Source: Nitrospira sp. (lineage in GTDB: Bacteria; Nitrospirota; Thermodesulfovibrionia; Thermodesulfovibrionales; SM23-35). Taken from it: a DNA stretch of 59,441 bases. The stretch lies in NCBI GenBank assembly GCA_016873615.1, contig VGWX01000004.1:1-59441 (forward strand). The letters are read 5' to 3'. Below the pieces are notes generated by a model. It was not told where the DNA came from, ran no database searches, and worked only from the letters and a program-made list of their open reading frames with translations. Each line of letters opens with the position of its first letter. The first letter of the stretch is position 1. This document shows, one piece after another, positions 48,145-56,955 of this stretch. The position numbers were made by a program, and so were the translations under genes.

Positions 48145-49164
48145 GTGGCCATGGAGGTAACAAAAAGGCCTCTTATCATATCAGTAAGCCCCCACATAAA
48201 GAGCGATGAAACAACAGGCAGAATCATGTGGAGTGTTTCTGCTGCGCTCCTGCCTGCTGCAATCATGGGGTCTTATTTTTTTGGAGCCGGAGCAGTTATA
48301 GCGGTCGCCCTTTGTATCATATCCGCCGTACTCTCAGAATATATATATCAGAAGGCGCTGAACAAAAAGATTACTGTCAATGACGGCAGCGCTTTTCTTA
48401 CAGGACTACTGCTCGGCTTGAATTTACCGTCGTCTGTACCATTTTATATTCCAATCATAGGTTCATTTGTAGCAATAGTCATTACCAAACAATTATTCGG
48501 CGGTCTTGGCTACAATATCTTTAATCCTGCATTAATCGGACGGGCCTTCCTGCTTATTTCCTTTCCAAAACTCATGACCATATGGAGTGAACCGGCATCA
48601 GCCTTTCTGCTTTTTGATGCTAAAACCACTGCAACGCCCCTTGGCATCCTGAAAGAAGAAGGCTATGCAAAATTAATAGAGGTCTTTGGAGACCAGATGA
48701 GCCTTTACACACAACTCCTGATTGGTCAGAGGGCAGGCTCTATCGGTGAGACATCATCCGTTGCCCTGCTTCTCGGCGCAGCATTTCTCTTTTATAAAAG
48801 ATACATCACATGGCATATCCCTCTGTCATTTCTTGGAACAGCAGCATTGATAGCATGGATATTCGGGGGCAAAGACGCTTTATTTGCCGGAGATCCTTTA
48901 CTGCACCTCCTGAGCGGCGGCATGATACTCGGCGCTTTCTTTATGGCAACCGATTATGTAACAAGCCCTTCGGTAAAGAATGGACAGATACTCTTCGGCA
49001 TCGGCTGCGGTTTTCTCACTATGCTCATAAGGCTTAAAGGAGGGTATCCGGAAGGCGTCATGTTCGCCATTCTCATCATGAACTGTTTTGCTCCTCTCAT
49101 TGACAGAGGTTTTAAGTCAAAGGTATTCGGCGCTCAGAAGACGCCAAAAGGAGATAAAAGTTGA
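48145..49164 (+). CDS. rnfD: Rnf complex subunit RnfD
   Basis: 339 residues, about ten membrane helices. RPLIISVSPHIKSDETTGRIMW is the usual N-terminus; NPALIGRAFLLISFP and DAKTTATPLGIL carry the family features, the latter including the Thr that binds FMN covalently. Overlaps rnfG by 4 bp. Confidence 0.95.
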   Translation: MAMEVTKRPLIISVSPHIKSDETTGRIMWSVSAALLPAAIMGSYFFGAGAVIAVALCIISAVLSEYIYQKALNKKITVNDGSAFLTGLLLGLNLPSSVPFYIPIIGSFVAIVITKQLFGGLGYNIFNPALIGRAFLLISFPKLMTIWSEPASAFLLFDAKTTATPLGILKEEGYAKLIEVFGDQMSLYTQLLIGQRAGSIGETSSVALLLGAAFLFYKRYITWHIPLSFLGTAALIAWIFGGKDALFAGDPLLHLLSGGMILGAFFMATDYVTSPSVKNGQILFGIGCGFLTMLIRLKGGYPEGVMFAILIMNCFAPLIDRGFKSKVFGAQKTPKGDKS

Positions 49165-49754
49165 CCGCAAAGGACATATTCAAGATAACTCTTAACCTTG
49201 TTGTCATCTATCTCATAGGAGGTCTTATCCTTGCAGTGGTTTATGCAAAAACCTCACCGATCATGTATAAAAACGCAGTTCATGAAAAAGAAACCGCATT
49301 AAAGGAGCTTATGCCGGATGCTGATAAAATCGAAATATTGGGCGACTGGTCCATACATGATAAACCTTCAGAATATTTTATTGCAAAAAAAAACAATGCC
49401 ATTATCGGGTATATAATACAATCCCATGGCAAGGGATATTCAAGTTATATCAACACGCTCATTGCAGTTGATAAGGATTTCAAAGTGCAGAGGATAAATA
49501 TTCTCGGACATGCTGAAACACCGGGACTGGGAGACGAGGTTGAGACAGAAAGCTTCAAAAACCAGTTTATCGGTAAGGATATGGAACATCTTAAGGCAGT
49601 TAAAACCGAATCAACTGAAAATATACAGGCAATATCAGGGGCAACGATTTCCAGCAGGGCAGTTACTGAAGACGCTGTAAGGAATGGCGTCGATTTCCTT
49701 ATAAAGACATTAAAAGACAAAGGAACAGATCATGGAACAGACAGGCGCAATTAA
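49161..49754 (+). CDS. rnfG: Rnf complex subunit RnfG
   Basis: 197 residues: one N-terminal membrane helix (about 10-30) and an extracytoplasmic FMN-binding domain with the covalent-flavin motif SGATISSRAVTEDAV. Also GYIIQSHGKGYSSYINTLIAVD and LGHAETPGLGDEVE, typical of the family. Starts with TTG/ATG-type coupling within the rnfD end; overlaps rnfE by 23 bp. Confidence 0.94.
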   Translation: MTAKDIFKITLNLVVIYLIGGLILAVVYAKTSPIMYKNAVHEKETALKELMPDADKIEILGDWSIHDKPSEYFIAKKNNAIIGYIIQSHGKGYSSYINTLIAVDKDFKVQRINILGHAETPGLGDEVETESFKNQFIGKDMEHLKAVKTESTENIQAISGATISSRAVTEDAVRNGVDFLIKTLKDKGTDHGTDRRN

Positions 49755-50352
49755 TTATATTGACCTCATAAAAAACGGCATTTTCAAAGAAAACACAATA
49801 TTCAAGCTCGCGCTCAGTCTCTGTCCTTCTATCGCAGTTACCAATAACCTGAGAAACGGCGTTTTAATGGGCATCGCAGTGCTTTTTGTACAGGTAATGG
49901 TTAATATTACAGTCTCTCCAATGAGAAAATTCATTCATCCAAGGATACGGCTGCCGATCTTCATGCTTATCATCTCCGGATGGGTAACGGTCACTGATAT
50001 GACAATGGCAGCATTTGCACCTGATGCATACAAACAGATGGGTCTGTACATTCAGTTGATCGTTGCCTTTGCATCAATCCTTGCAAGGGCCGAGATGTTT
50101 GCAAGTAAAAATAAGATCATGCCTTCTCTGTTTGACGGAATCGGCATGGGGCTCGGGTTTCTGTTTGCGCTCTCCATAATAAGCCTTTTCAGGGAACTGC
50201 TCGGCAAGGGATCACTCTGGGGTTACCAGATTATCCATGCAAAACCCCTTCTTATCCTGGTCCTGCCGGCCGGCGGTTTTTTTGCTGTAGGGTTATTGAT
50301 GGGCTTCTTTAACTGGATGAGCATGAGAGGTGAAAAAAATGGCCATGTATAG
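49732..50352 (+). CDS. rnfE: Rnf complex subunit RnfE
   Basis: 206 residues, six membrane helices, with LALSLCPSIAVTNNLRNGVLMG, whose Cys helps hold the intramembrane Fe-S cluster shared with RnfA. Stop codon TAG lies inside the left arm of a palindromic element that separates it from rnfA. Confidence 0.94.
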   Translation: MEQTGAINYIDLIKNGIFKENTIFKLALSLCPSIAVTNNLRNGVLMGIAVLFVQVMVNITVSPMRKFIHPRIRLPIFMLIISGWVTVTDMTMAAFAPDAYKQMGLYIQLIVAFASILARAEMFASKNKIMPSLFDGIGMGLGFLFALSIISLFRELLGKGSLWGYQIIHAKPLLILVLPAGGFFAVGLLMGFFNWMSMRGEKNGHV

Positions 50353-50454
50353 GACGGATATAGCATTTTCGCTCATTCTCGATCGTTCCGACCTCCGAGG
50401 GAAATTCTTTCTTCGAAAGAATTTAAATCCGCTCAAATACTATATCCATCCTAC
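50347..50454. repeat. MITE-like inverted-repeat element between rnfE and rnfA
   Basis: Terminal arms GTATAGGACGGATATAG and CTATATCCATCCTAC are near-perfect inverted copies about 108 bp apart, and the middle holds the perfect hairpin AAATTCTTTCTTCGAAAGAATTT. The left arm supplies the last codon and stop of rnfE. No open frame inside. Confidence 0.7.
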
Positions 50455-50477
50455 CTTAAAAAGGAACAGGGGATAAT

Positions 50478-51065
50478 ATGGAATTCGCGAAACTCTTTGA
50501 AATCATTATTGCAGCATCATTGATCAATAACTTTGTTTTCACCAGGTTCCTTGGTCTCTGTATATTCTTCGGGGTATCACGAAAGATGGAGACTGCCGTT
50601 GGAATGAGCATAACGTTCACATCAGTAATGATGATAAGTTCTGCATTGAGCTGGCTTGTTTTTAATTATATAATGTTACCGCTTGATATCACCTTTCTGA
50701 AGATTATTATTTTCATCGGTATCGTGGCAGGTTTTGTTCAGGCGTCGGATACAGTGATGCGGAAGGTTTCACCGGGTCTTTACTATAAACTCGGCATCTA
50801 TCTCGCCCTCATATCTACAAACTGTATCATACTCGCTGTACCCTTGATTAACGCAGGAGAACGTTACAGCTTCATCGAGAGTCTTGTGTTTGCCCTCGGG
50901 TCAGGCATCGGATTTGCGATCGCATTAATAATCATGGCAAGCATCCGGGAGAAACTCGAACTCGCTGATGTCCCTAAACCATTCAGAGGCACACCCATCG
51001 CATTTATCGTTACCGGCTTGATTGCGCTTGCATTTACAGGGTTTTCCGGACTGATAAAATTATGA
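50478..51065 (+). CDS. rnfA: Rnf complex subunit RnfA
   Basis: 195 residues, six membrane helices. NNFVFTRFLGLCIFFGVSRK and ISTNCIILAVPLINAG provide the Cys residues for the intramembrane Fe-S cluster with RnfE. Ribosome-binding site AGGGGA before the ATG. Typical length and ends with GFSGLIKL. Confidence 0.95.
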   Translation: MEFAKLFEIIIAASLINNFVFTRFLGLCIFFGVSRKMETAVGMSITFTSVMMISSALSWLVFNYIMLPLDITFLKIIIFIGIVAGFVQASDTVMRKVSPGLYYKLGIYLALISTNCIILAVPLINAGERYSFIESLVFALGSGIGFAIALIIMASIREKLELADVPKPFRGTPIAFIVTGLIALAFTGFSGLIKL

Positions 51066-51117
51066 TGTGGTAAAATAATATTTATTAACAGTCTCATAAT
51101 AATGACAAGATTAACTG

Positions 51118-51195
51118 TAAAATCCCTCCTACCCTCCCTTTACCAAAGGGAGGAATATTCCCCTCTTTGGCAAAGAGGGGGAAGGGGAGATTTTA
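51118..51195. repeat. Intergenic double-hairpin repeat between rnfA and rnfB
   Basis: Ends TAAAATCCCTCC and GGGGAGATTTTA pair; inside are CCTCCCTTTACCAAAGGGAGG and CCCCTCTTTGGCAAAGAGGGG. Sister of 47975-48080, lacking its middle piece. Confidence 0.8.
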
Positions 51196-51233
51196 TAATA
51201 AATGACCCTTCAAATTTTAGATGATTAATTAAA

Positions 51234-52391
51234 ATGTTTGAAATTCATAATCTCATAAATGATATCTTCGGCTTTCTCCAGATAACCGATATCTACCAAT
51301 TTTTAATCCCTCAGGTCGGAGTTGGAGGAGGAGTTGAAGCAAAAGAATACGTTGAATTACTCCCATTGATAAAATCCACTTTAATCTTTCTTGCCGGGGT
51401 TGGTACAGTATTCGGCCTTGGACTTGCCCTCACTGCAAAAAGGTTCACTGTTCAGATAGACCCGCGGGTTGATAAAGTGCTGGACGTGCTTGCACACGCA
51501 CATTGAGGCGCATGCGGGTTCGCAGGTTGCGAACAGTATGCAGAGGCAGTCGTTACAAAACCTGAGGTTGCTCCGAATTTGTGCATCCCTGCAGGAATGC
51601 AGGGTGCGGAGGCAGTTGCCTTTATTACGGGCAAGAAGGCTGAAGCAAGAGAACCCGTTTTTTCAAGGATCATGTGCAAAGGCGGATCAAGTAAATCTCT
51701 CAGGAAATTCTTGTATGAAGGGGTTCAGGATTGCAGGGCTGTCATTCTTGCAGGAGGAGGGGATAATGCCTGCAGATATGGCTGTTTAGGCTATGGAACC
51801 TGTTCAAGAGTCTGCCCTTTTGATGCCATATCGATGTCTGACGACCGCCTGCCCATTGTTGACATCAAAAAATGCACAGGATGCAGAAAATGTGAAGCAG
51901 CCTGCCCTGTTAAGGTCATTGAGGTTCTCCCTGCATCTTGTCAGGTACTGGTAACATGTCACTCAAAAGACAAGGCTGCTGATACCAGAAAGAACTGTCA
52001 GACCGGCTGTATTGCGTGCGGGATCTGCGTAAAGGTCTGTCCTTTTGATGCGCCTTCTGTTGAAAATAATCTTTCGAAAATAGCCTTGCATAAGTGTACC
52101 GTATGCGGACTTTGTGTCAAAAAATGCCCCACAAATGCCGTCTCTGATTTTATTCCGCAAAGACCAAAGGCTTTTATCTTAGACCATTGTAACGGCTGCG
52201 AGATATGTGCTAATGTATGCCCTGTTGATGCGCCTGCTGGAGTTCCGGACAAAAAACATATTATCGATCAATCAAAATGTACAGGCTGCGGCATATGCAC
52301 GGCAAAATGCCCTGTTCAGGCAATTGCCGGCACTTTCAATGCATTAGCAGTGTTTGCTGCAGCAGAAAAGGATAAAACAAAAGCTGCGTGA
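51234..52391 (+). CDS. rnfB: Rnf complex subunit RnfB with in-frame UGA, candidate selenoprotein (Sec91)
   Basis: 385 residues when the TGA at 51504-51506 is read as selenocysteine. N-terminal membrane helix (about 44-64), then the Fe-S domain expected as CGxCGFxxC. Here it reads LAHAH-U91-GACGFAGCEQYAEAV with C94, C99 and C117, so only the first ligand is replaced. MCKGGSSKSLRKFLYEGV and RYGCLGYGTCSRVCPFDAI follow, then a long array of ferredoxin clusters (CTGCRKCEAACPV; CIACGICVKVCPF; CTVCGLCVKKCP; CNGCEICANVCPV; CTGCGICTAKCPV). The same frame carries RnfB similarity on both sides of the TGA, no restart codon with a ribosome-binding site is seen, and a SECIS-like hairpin follows. Confidence 0.9.
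51510..51541 (+). promoter_or_regulatory. Candidate bacterial SECIS hairpin in rnfB
   Basis: Starts four bases after the TGA. Lower stem GCATGC (51510-51515) pairs with GTATGC (51536-51541), one G-U; a small internal loop (GG / A); upper stem GTTCGC (51518-51523) pairs perfectly with GCGAAC (51529-51534); apical loop AGGTT (51524-51528). The distance from TGA to the loop is 17 nt. From memory, E. coli fdhF has the same 17-nt distance and an AGGU loop. SelB recognition of such a loop would recode the UGA. Confidence 0.8.
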
Positions 52392-52394
52392 AAA

Positions 52395-52418
52395 ACCCTC
52401 CGGCAGAGACCGCAGGGT
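52395..52418 (+). repeat. Hairpin after rnfB with AGAGACCGCAGGGT
   Basis: ACCCT/AGGGT and CGG/CCG stems with loop CAGAGA, separated by a C-C mismatch. Its right half repeats the one at 4671-4685. No U-tract; the real terminator follows. Confidence 0.45.
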
Positions 52419-52454
52419 GTACCAATTATAATTTCTATTATTCTTTTTTTCTAT

Positions 52455-52486
52455 AAGGCCTGTGTATTTACACAGGCCTTTTTTAT
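52455..52486 (+). terminator. Rho-independent terminator of the rnf operon
   Basis: AAGGCCTGTGTA / TACACAGGCCTT perfect 12-base stem with loop TT, then TTTTATT. Strong and symmetric. Confidence 0.9.
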
Positions 52487-52582
52487 TGCGCTCAAAATCC
52501 CGTGGGACTGCGTTGTGTTGAATAAGACCTCTCCTCTTTGATATCATTAAAAAGAGGCAAAATCCCATTTTAAATATATGTT

Positions 52583-54388
52583 ATGGATAAAATATTAATC
52601 AATTTTCTCAGGGCCAGTCCGATAATTTCCAGGTATAATTTATCCGAGCAGGAAATCATTGATCTTGCCGACTACCTCAGAAAAAATTGCATTTCATCAA
52701 AAGTTGAGGAAGTAGTCAGGATGGTCGAAGAAATAATCAGCATAGATCCAACCCTGGACTGGAAGGAGATACTCGAAGCCGCTGCAAAAAAGATTGTTCT
52801 TTTTCTTGATGCAGCTGCAGCTTCAATCCGGATCTTCGATCCGGAGACAGGCAAGCTGGTTGCCTTTGGATCCCATCAGTATTCAGAAACCGGAAGGGCC
52901 AAGAGCATACCTGTTGAAAAGTCTGTAGCCGGAAAGGTTATAAGCAGCGGCAGAAGTTATCTTGTTCCGAATATTCTGTTAGAGCCTGATTACACCAACA
53001 AGGATGTTGTTAAAGATCAGGGACTTAACTCTCTGATGGCAGTGCCGGTAATCATACCGGGTTTTCTTAAGAATGAGGCTGTCATTCAGGGGTCTCTGCA
53101 GATATATTACAAAGAGATAAATAAGGAATTTGATACCCTTGAGGTTGCAAACGCCGAGTTGCTGGCCAGAAGGATCAGCTATGTACTTGCAAAAAAGCGC
53201 ATCCTCGACCTTCAGAAACTTAATTTTCAGAAAGAAAAGATCGTTGAAAAGATTTTTGTAAAACTCAGTCATCGTGAAGGCATCAAGATGAAGGACGTCT
53301 TCAGTATGATGATCCCTGAACTGATTAATATAATCCAGGTGCAGAGTTGTACATTATTCTCAATTGAACCTGACAGAAAACATGTTCTCATTGAGCTTGA
53401 ATACCCCGCAGGCCAGGAAAGCCATGAAATAAGCTGCATGTTCACCATTAAGGATCATCCGTATTTTGATGCGCTGATAAACAATACTGAAAAGCGCGGA
53501 GATTATCAATATGAGAAAATAAATCCGTCCTACATCCTGATCAAAGACCCGTTGAACAGCAGACTCTCAAATAACGAGCTGAAAAGATATTCAGCAAAAT
53601 ACAATGTTAACTCCGTCCTGTTGATTCCGCTCAAGGCAGTGGATGAAATAAACTATTTCCTTGTCTTTTATGCAAAAGACAGACGTCAGGAATTCACTGA
53701 CCACGAGATCGAGCTATTGAGCTTTTTCGGGAAAGAGATAATGAAGGCATTGAGGATTGAGAAACTTGATGACGTCCTGCATGATTTCAAAAACCCCGGG
53801 ATTGCCATTGCAGGCTTTGCTAAAAGGGCAAAAAAGCTTCTTGAAACCGAGGATATCAACAGTGTCAAGAATAAGATAGGCGAGTATCTTGATATCGTTA
53901 TGCAGGAGACAATCAGGCTGCAGGAAATGTCTATCTACCAGAACATCGAAGGCCGTGAAAGGGTTTTGGACCTTACAGCGGTTCTTAAAAACCGTTTCAG
54001 GATCAACGAAGAAGCTGTTAAAGAGCAGAAGAGAATGGGAATCAAATTAACCGCGGGAAGCCTGGAACCGGGGTTGATGATATACTGCTCTCCTTTTGGT
54101 TTTGAACGTGTTCTGGACAATCTGCTCGATAATGCTTCAAAGGCAATACCTGAAGCAGGAGGGGAGTTGTCCATAAAGAGTTACAGAAGCGGAGATATGG
54201 GATGTTTTGAAATTCATAATTCAGGCAAAATTCCCGAAGAAAATATTGAACAGATCAGGAGAGGAGAAGTCAAAGGCCGCGGCCTGAATATAATCTATCG
54301 TTTCATTCAGGCTATACACGGCAATCTGGAGGTTTCCACAGATATTGATTCAACAACCTTCAGGGTAATGATCCCTCTGCATAAATAG
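52583..54388 (+). CDS. GAF-domain sensor histidine kinase
   Basis: 601 residues, soluble. Two GAF domains (about 60-205, FLDAAAASIRIFDPETGKLVAFG; about 240-390, QSCTLFSIEPDRKHV..SVLLIPLKAVDEINYFLVFY). A His-containing dimerisation helix follows at about 395-450 (LDDVLHDFKNPGIAIAGFAKRA), with H-D-F-K-N in place of the usual HELRTP, then a HATPase domain (about 465-600) with an N box RVLDNLLDNASKAI and GRGLNIIYR. The usual DxGxGI ATP-lid motif reads HNSGKIP, so activity may be weak. No response regulator next to it. Confidence 0.82.
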   Translation: MDKILINFLRASPIISRYNLSEQEIIDLADYLRKNCISSKVEEVVRMVEEIISIDPTLDWKEILEAAAKKIVLFLDAAAASIRIFDPETGKLVAFGSHQYSETGRAKSIPVEKSVAGKVISSGRSYLVPNILLEPDYTNKDVVKDQGLNSLMAVPVIIPGFLKNEAVIQGSLQIYYKEINKEFDTLEVANAELLARRISYVLAKKRILDLQKLNFQKEKIVEKIFVKLSHREGIKMKDVFSMMIPELINIIQVQSCTLFSIEPDRKHVLIELEYPAGQESHEISCMFTIKDHPYFDALINNTEKRGDYQYEKINPSYILIKDPLNSRLSNNELKRYSAKYNVNSVLLIPLKAVDEINYFLVFYAKDRRQEFTDHEIELLSFFGKEIMKALRIEKLDDVLHDFKNPGIAIAGFAKRAKKLLETEDINSVKNKIGEYLDIVMQETIRLQEMSIYQNIEGRERVLDLTAVLKNRFRINEEAVKEQKRMGIKLTAGSLEPGLMIYCSPFGFERVLDNLLDNASKAIPEAGGELSIKSYRSGDMGCFEIHNSGKIPEENIEQIRRGEVKGRGLNIIYRFIQAIHGNLEVSTDIDSTTFRVMIPLHK

Positions 54389-54394
54389 CTGTTC

Positions 54395-54952
54395 ATGCCA
54401 GGAAATACACCCGAAATCATTTCAAAAAACATAATCGGCAAAGGTAAATTTCTCAGATTCGTCCTCACGACCTATATTGATTCCTCAGGAAAAAAACGGA
54501 AGTGGGAATATTTTGAACGAATCAACTGTAACGGTATTGTTGCAATAGTTCCGGTTACAGATAACAATGAATTCATTCTGATAAGGCAGTACAGACCTCC
54601 GGTAAACAGTTACGTCATTGAATTTCCTGCGGGTCTCAATGATAAGGGAGGCACGTTGGAGGAAGCTGCAAAAAGAGAACTTCTCGAAGAGACCGGTTAT
54701 TCCGCAAAGGATATGATTTTTCTCACTGAGGGACCCATGTCATCAGGCGCTTCAGGAGAGATTCTCACCGTGTATCTTGCAAAGGGTCTTGAGTTTCGGG
54801 GCATTGCGCAGAGGGATGAGACTGAGGATATTGAGGCGCTGAAAATCCCGATTGACAGGCTTGAAACTGAGTTGTCCGGACTGAAATCAGAAGGCAACCA
54901 TATTGACCTGAAGATATTCGGCCTTGCAGAGCTGGCAAAGAAATTCCTGTAA
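54395..54952 (+). CDS. NUDIX hydrolase, ADP-ribose pyrophosphatase-like
   Basis: 185 residues. Nudix box GGTLEEAAKRELLEETGY with the REllEEtG core, preceded by IRQYRPPVNSYVIEFPAGL as in ADP-ribose pyrophosphatases. Hydrolyses ADP-ribose or related nucleoside diphosphate derivatives; substrate inferred. Starts seven bases after the kinase stop, so likely cotranscribed. Convergent with tyrS. Confidence 0.9.
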   Translation: MPGNTPEIISKNIIGKGKFLRFVLTTYIDSSGKKRKWEYFERINCNGIVAIVPVTDNNEFILIRQYRPPVNSYVIEFPAGLNDKGGTLEEAAKRELLEETGYSAKDMIFLTEGPMSSGASGEILTVYLAKGLEFRGIAQRDETEDIEALKIPIDRLETELSGLKSEGNHIDLKIFGLAELAKKFL

Positions 54953-54962
54953 TGTACAGCTT

Positions 54963-56219
54963 TTATTCAACGATTATCTTATAAAATCTCCTCTTGCCTA
55001 CTCTGATAATATGCTCGCCAAGTTGCAGGCTGGTATCCGGATCAGTGACTGTAACGTCGTTTACCTTCACCCCACCCTGCTTTATCAGCCTGATTGCTTC
55101 ACTGGTGCTCTTAGCAAGACCGGTCTCTTTCATTACCTGGGGCAGCCAATTGTTCTTCTCTGAAATTGCATCCATTCCAATGTTAATATTTCTTACAGGT
55201 ATATCATCCGGGAGATCCTTTTTCTGAATAAGTCGATTAAACTCCTCTCTCGCCCTGATAGCCGCATCCTTCCCCCAATAACGCTCAACGATCTCAAGCG
55301 CAAGGGTTTCCTTGACATTCAGGTCATTGAAAGAGCCATCCAGCATCTGCTTTTTCAGGAACTCAAGCTCTTCCAGAGATATATGGCTTAATAACTCATA
55401 GTAACGGATTATTAATGCAGTCGGTATCCTCATGATTTTGGGGAATATACCGGTTGCCTCCCCTGTAGTGCTTTCTATCTCAAAAGCAGGTTCAGTGATA
55501 CCGATGTAGTTTCCGAGACTTTTGCTCATTTTTTTTACACCGTCGAGACCTTCGAGCAATGGCATTAGTATAAGACTCTGAGGTTGCTGACCGTATTCCT
55601 TCTGGAGCTCCCTGCCGACAATAAGATTAAATTTCTGGTCTGTGCCGCCAAGCTCCACATCAGCACGAAGCGCGACAGAATCATACCCCTGTACTAATGG
55701 ATACATGAACTCATGAATAGCAATAGGACTCTGATTGATCCATCTCTGCTTGAAATCCTCTCTTTCAAACATCCTCGCAACGGTATATTTGCTCGCAAGC
55801 AGAATCATGTCTTCTGCCCTCATAGGACTCATCCATTCCGAGTTGAAGACAACCCTGGTTCTTTTCGCATCGAGGATTTTGTATATCTGCTCTCTGTAGG
55901 TTTTTGCATTTTCGAGAACTGCCTCCCTTGTAAGAGGTTTTCTCATCTCGCTCTTTCCGCTTGGATCGCCGATCATGCCCGTAAAGTCGCCTATGAGGAA
56001 GATAATCTCATGACCGATTTCCTGGAACTGCCGCATCTTTTCAAGCAATACTGTATGGCCTAAATGGATATCTGGTGCAGTTGGGTCAAACCCTGCCTTA
56101 ATTCTCAGGGGCCTCTTTTCTGAATACGATTTCTCAAGTTTCCTGATGAGTTCACTCTCAACAATTACCTCGACGGCACCCCTCTTTATTATTTCAAGTT
56201 GTTTGTCAGGTTTAAGCAT
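54963..56219 (-). CDS. tyrS: Tyrosyl-tRNA synthetase
   Basis: 418 residues. Class I synthetase with the HIGH-like motif in [11 protein letters not shown] and KMSKS in [47 protein letters not shown] are typical. C-terminal S4 RNA-binding domain (about 355-418, [19 protein letters not shown]). Complete; length and motifs match the TyrZ-like bacterial form. Confidence 0.97.
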   Translation of the reverse strand: MLKPDKQLEIIKRGAVEVIVESELIRKLEKSYSEKRPLRIKAGFDPTAPDIHLGHTVLLEKMRQFQEIGHEIIFLIGDFTGMIGDPSGKSEMRKPLTREAVLENAKTYREQIYKILDAKRTRVVFNSEWMSPMRAEDMILLASKYTVARMFEREDFKQRWINQSPIAIHEFMYPLVQGYDSVALRADVELGGTDQKFNLIVGRELQKEYGQQPQSLILMPLLEGLDGVKKMSKSLGNYIGITEPAFEIESTTGEATGIFPKIMRIPTALIIRYYELLSHISLEELEFLKKQMLDGSFNDLNVKETLALEIVERYWGKDAAIRAREEFNRLIQKKDLPDDIPVRNINIGMDAISEKNNWLPQVMKETGLAKSTSEAIRLIKQGGVKVNDVTVTDPDTSLQLGEHIIRVGKRRFYKIIVE

Positions 56220-56348
56220 AAGATGTATAATAAACCTTAAAAAAGACTTACGTCAATTGCAGCCGTTTTTTATGAACATTTTCATTAAAATTTGATAACT
56301 GCTATTATATTTTATAAAATGTTAAATGCGGTTATGAGGAGGAAAGAG

Positions 56349-56930
56349 ATGAAGCGTTCTATTGTATTAATAGGCTTTTTATTGCTATTGATTAACTGTG
56401 CTCCGTTCAGCATAAGCTATGACTTCGATACAGAAGCCAATTTTGCCGGTCTTAGAACATACGACTGGTTGCCCGTACCTGAGAAAGCACAGGGGATAGC
56501 GAAAACAAACGAATTGACCACAAAGCATATCAAACTTGCTGTGAACAGGGAATTAAAATCAAAAGGGCTGGAACTGAGATCTGAAAACCCTGATATGCTG
56601 ATTGCCCTGCACGGAGGAAAAGAAAAGAAAGTGGATGTGCAGGAATGGGGATATGCATACGGGGACCGTGATAACCGGTATTGGGGTTACCATCCAAGAC
56701 CATGGGGTCCTGAGCCTGCGGGGAGAGACCATTTCGAATACAGGCGCGGTATGGACACATATGAATATGAGGTAGGAACGCTCATTGTCGATTTTGTTGA
56801 TGCTAAAACAAAATCATTGATCTGGAGGGGCACAGCAACCGGTGTAGTAGACCCTGATATAGGATCGGAGAAAATCAACGAGATTGTTAAGAAATTACTC
56901 GAAAATTTTCCGCCTCTGAAAAAGAAATGA
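56349..56930 (+). CDS. DUF4136-family lipoprotein
   Basis: 193 residues from MKRSIVLIG, which follows GAGGAGG; the frame is open upstream but without a site. Lipoprotein signal with lipobox LLINC at about residue 17. YDFDTEANFAGLRTYDWLPVP and the C-terminal VDFVDAKTKSLIWRGTATGVVDP are hallmarks of DUF4136. An Asp/Tyr/Trp/Arg-rich stretch sits in the middle (about 110-140). Anchored in the envelope; function unknown. Confidence 0.87.
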   Translation: MKRSIVLIGFLLLLINCAPFSISYDFDTEANFAGLRTYDWLPVPEKAQGIAKTNELTTKHIKLAVNRELKSKGLELRSENPDMLIALHGGKEKKVDVQEWGYAYGDRDNRYWGYHPRPWGPEPAGRDHFEYRRGMDTYEYEVGTLIVDFVDAKTKSLIWRGTATGVVDPDIGSEKINEIVKKLLENFPPLKKK

Positions 56931-56955
56931 TTTCAGCCGGCAATCGAAAATATCA

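Noticed and set aside
47975..51195. CRISPR-like repeats in the rnf region
   Set aside because: Only two copies, each an internal hairpin, with no regular spacers and no cas genes.
51579..52391. Separate ferredoxin gene starting after the TGA in rnfB
   Set aside because: The apparent start is a TTG that encodes a conserved Leu of RnfB (PNLCIP); no ribosome-binding site precedes it and the RnfB similarity runs without a break through the TGA.
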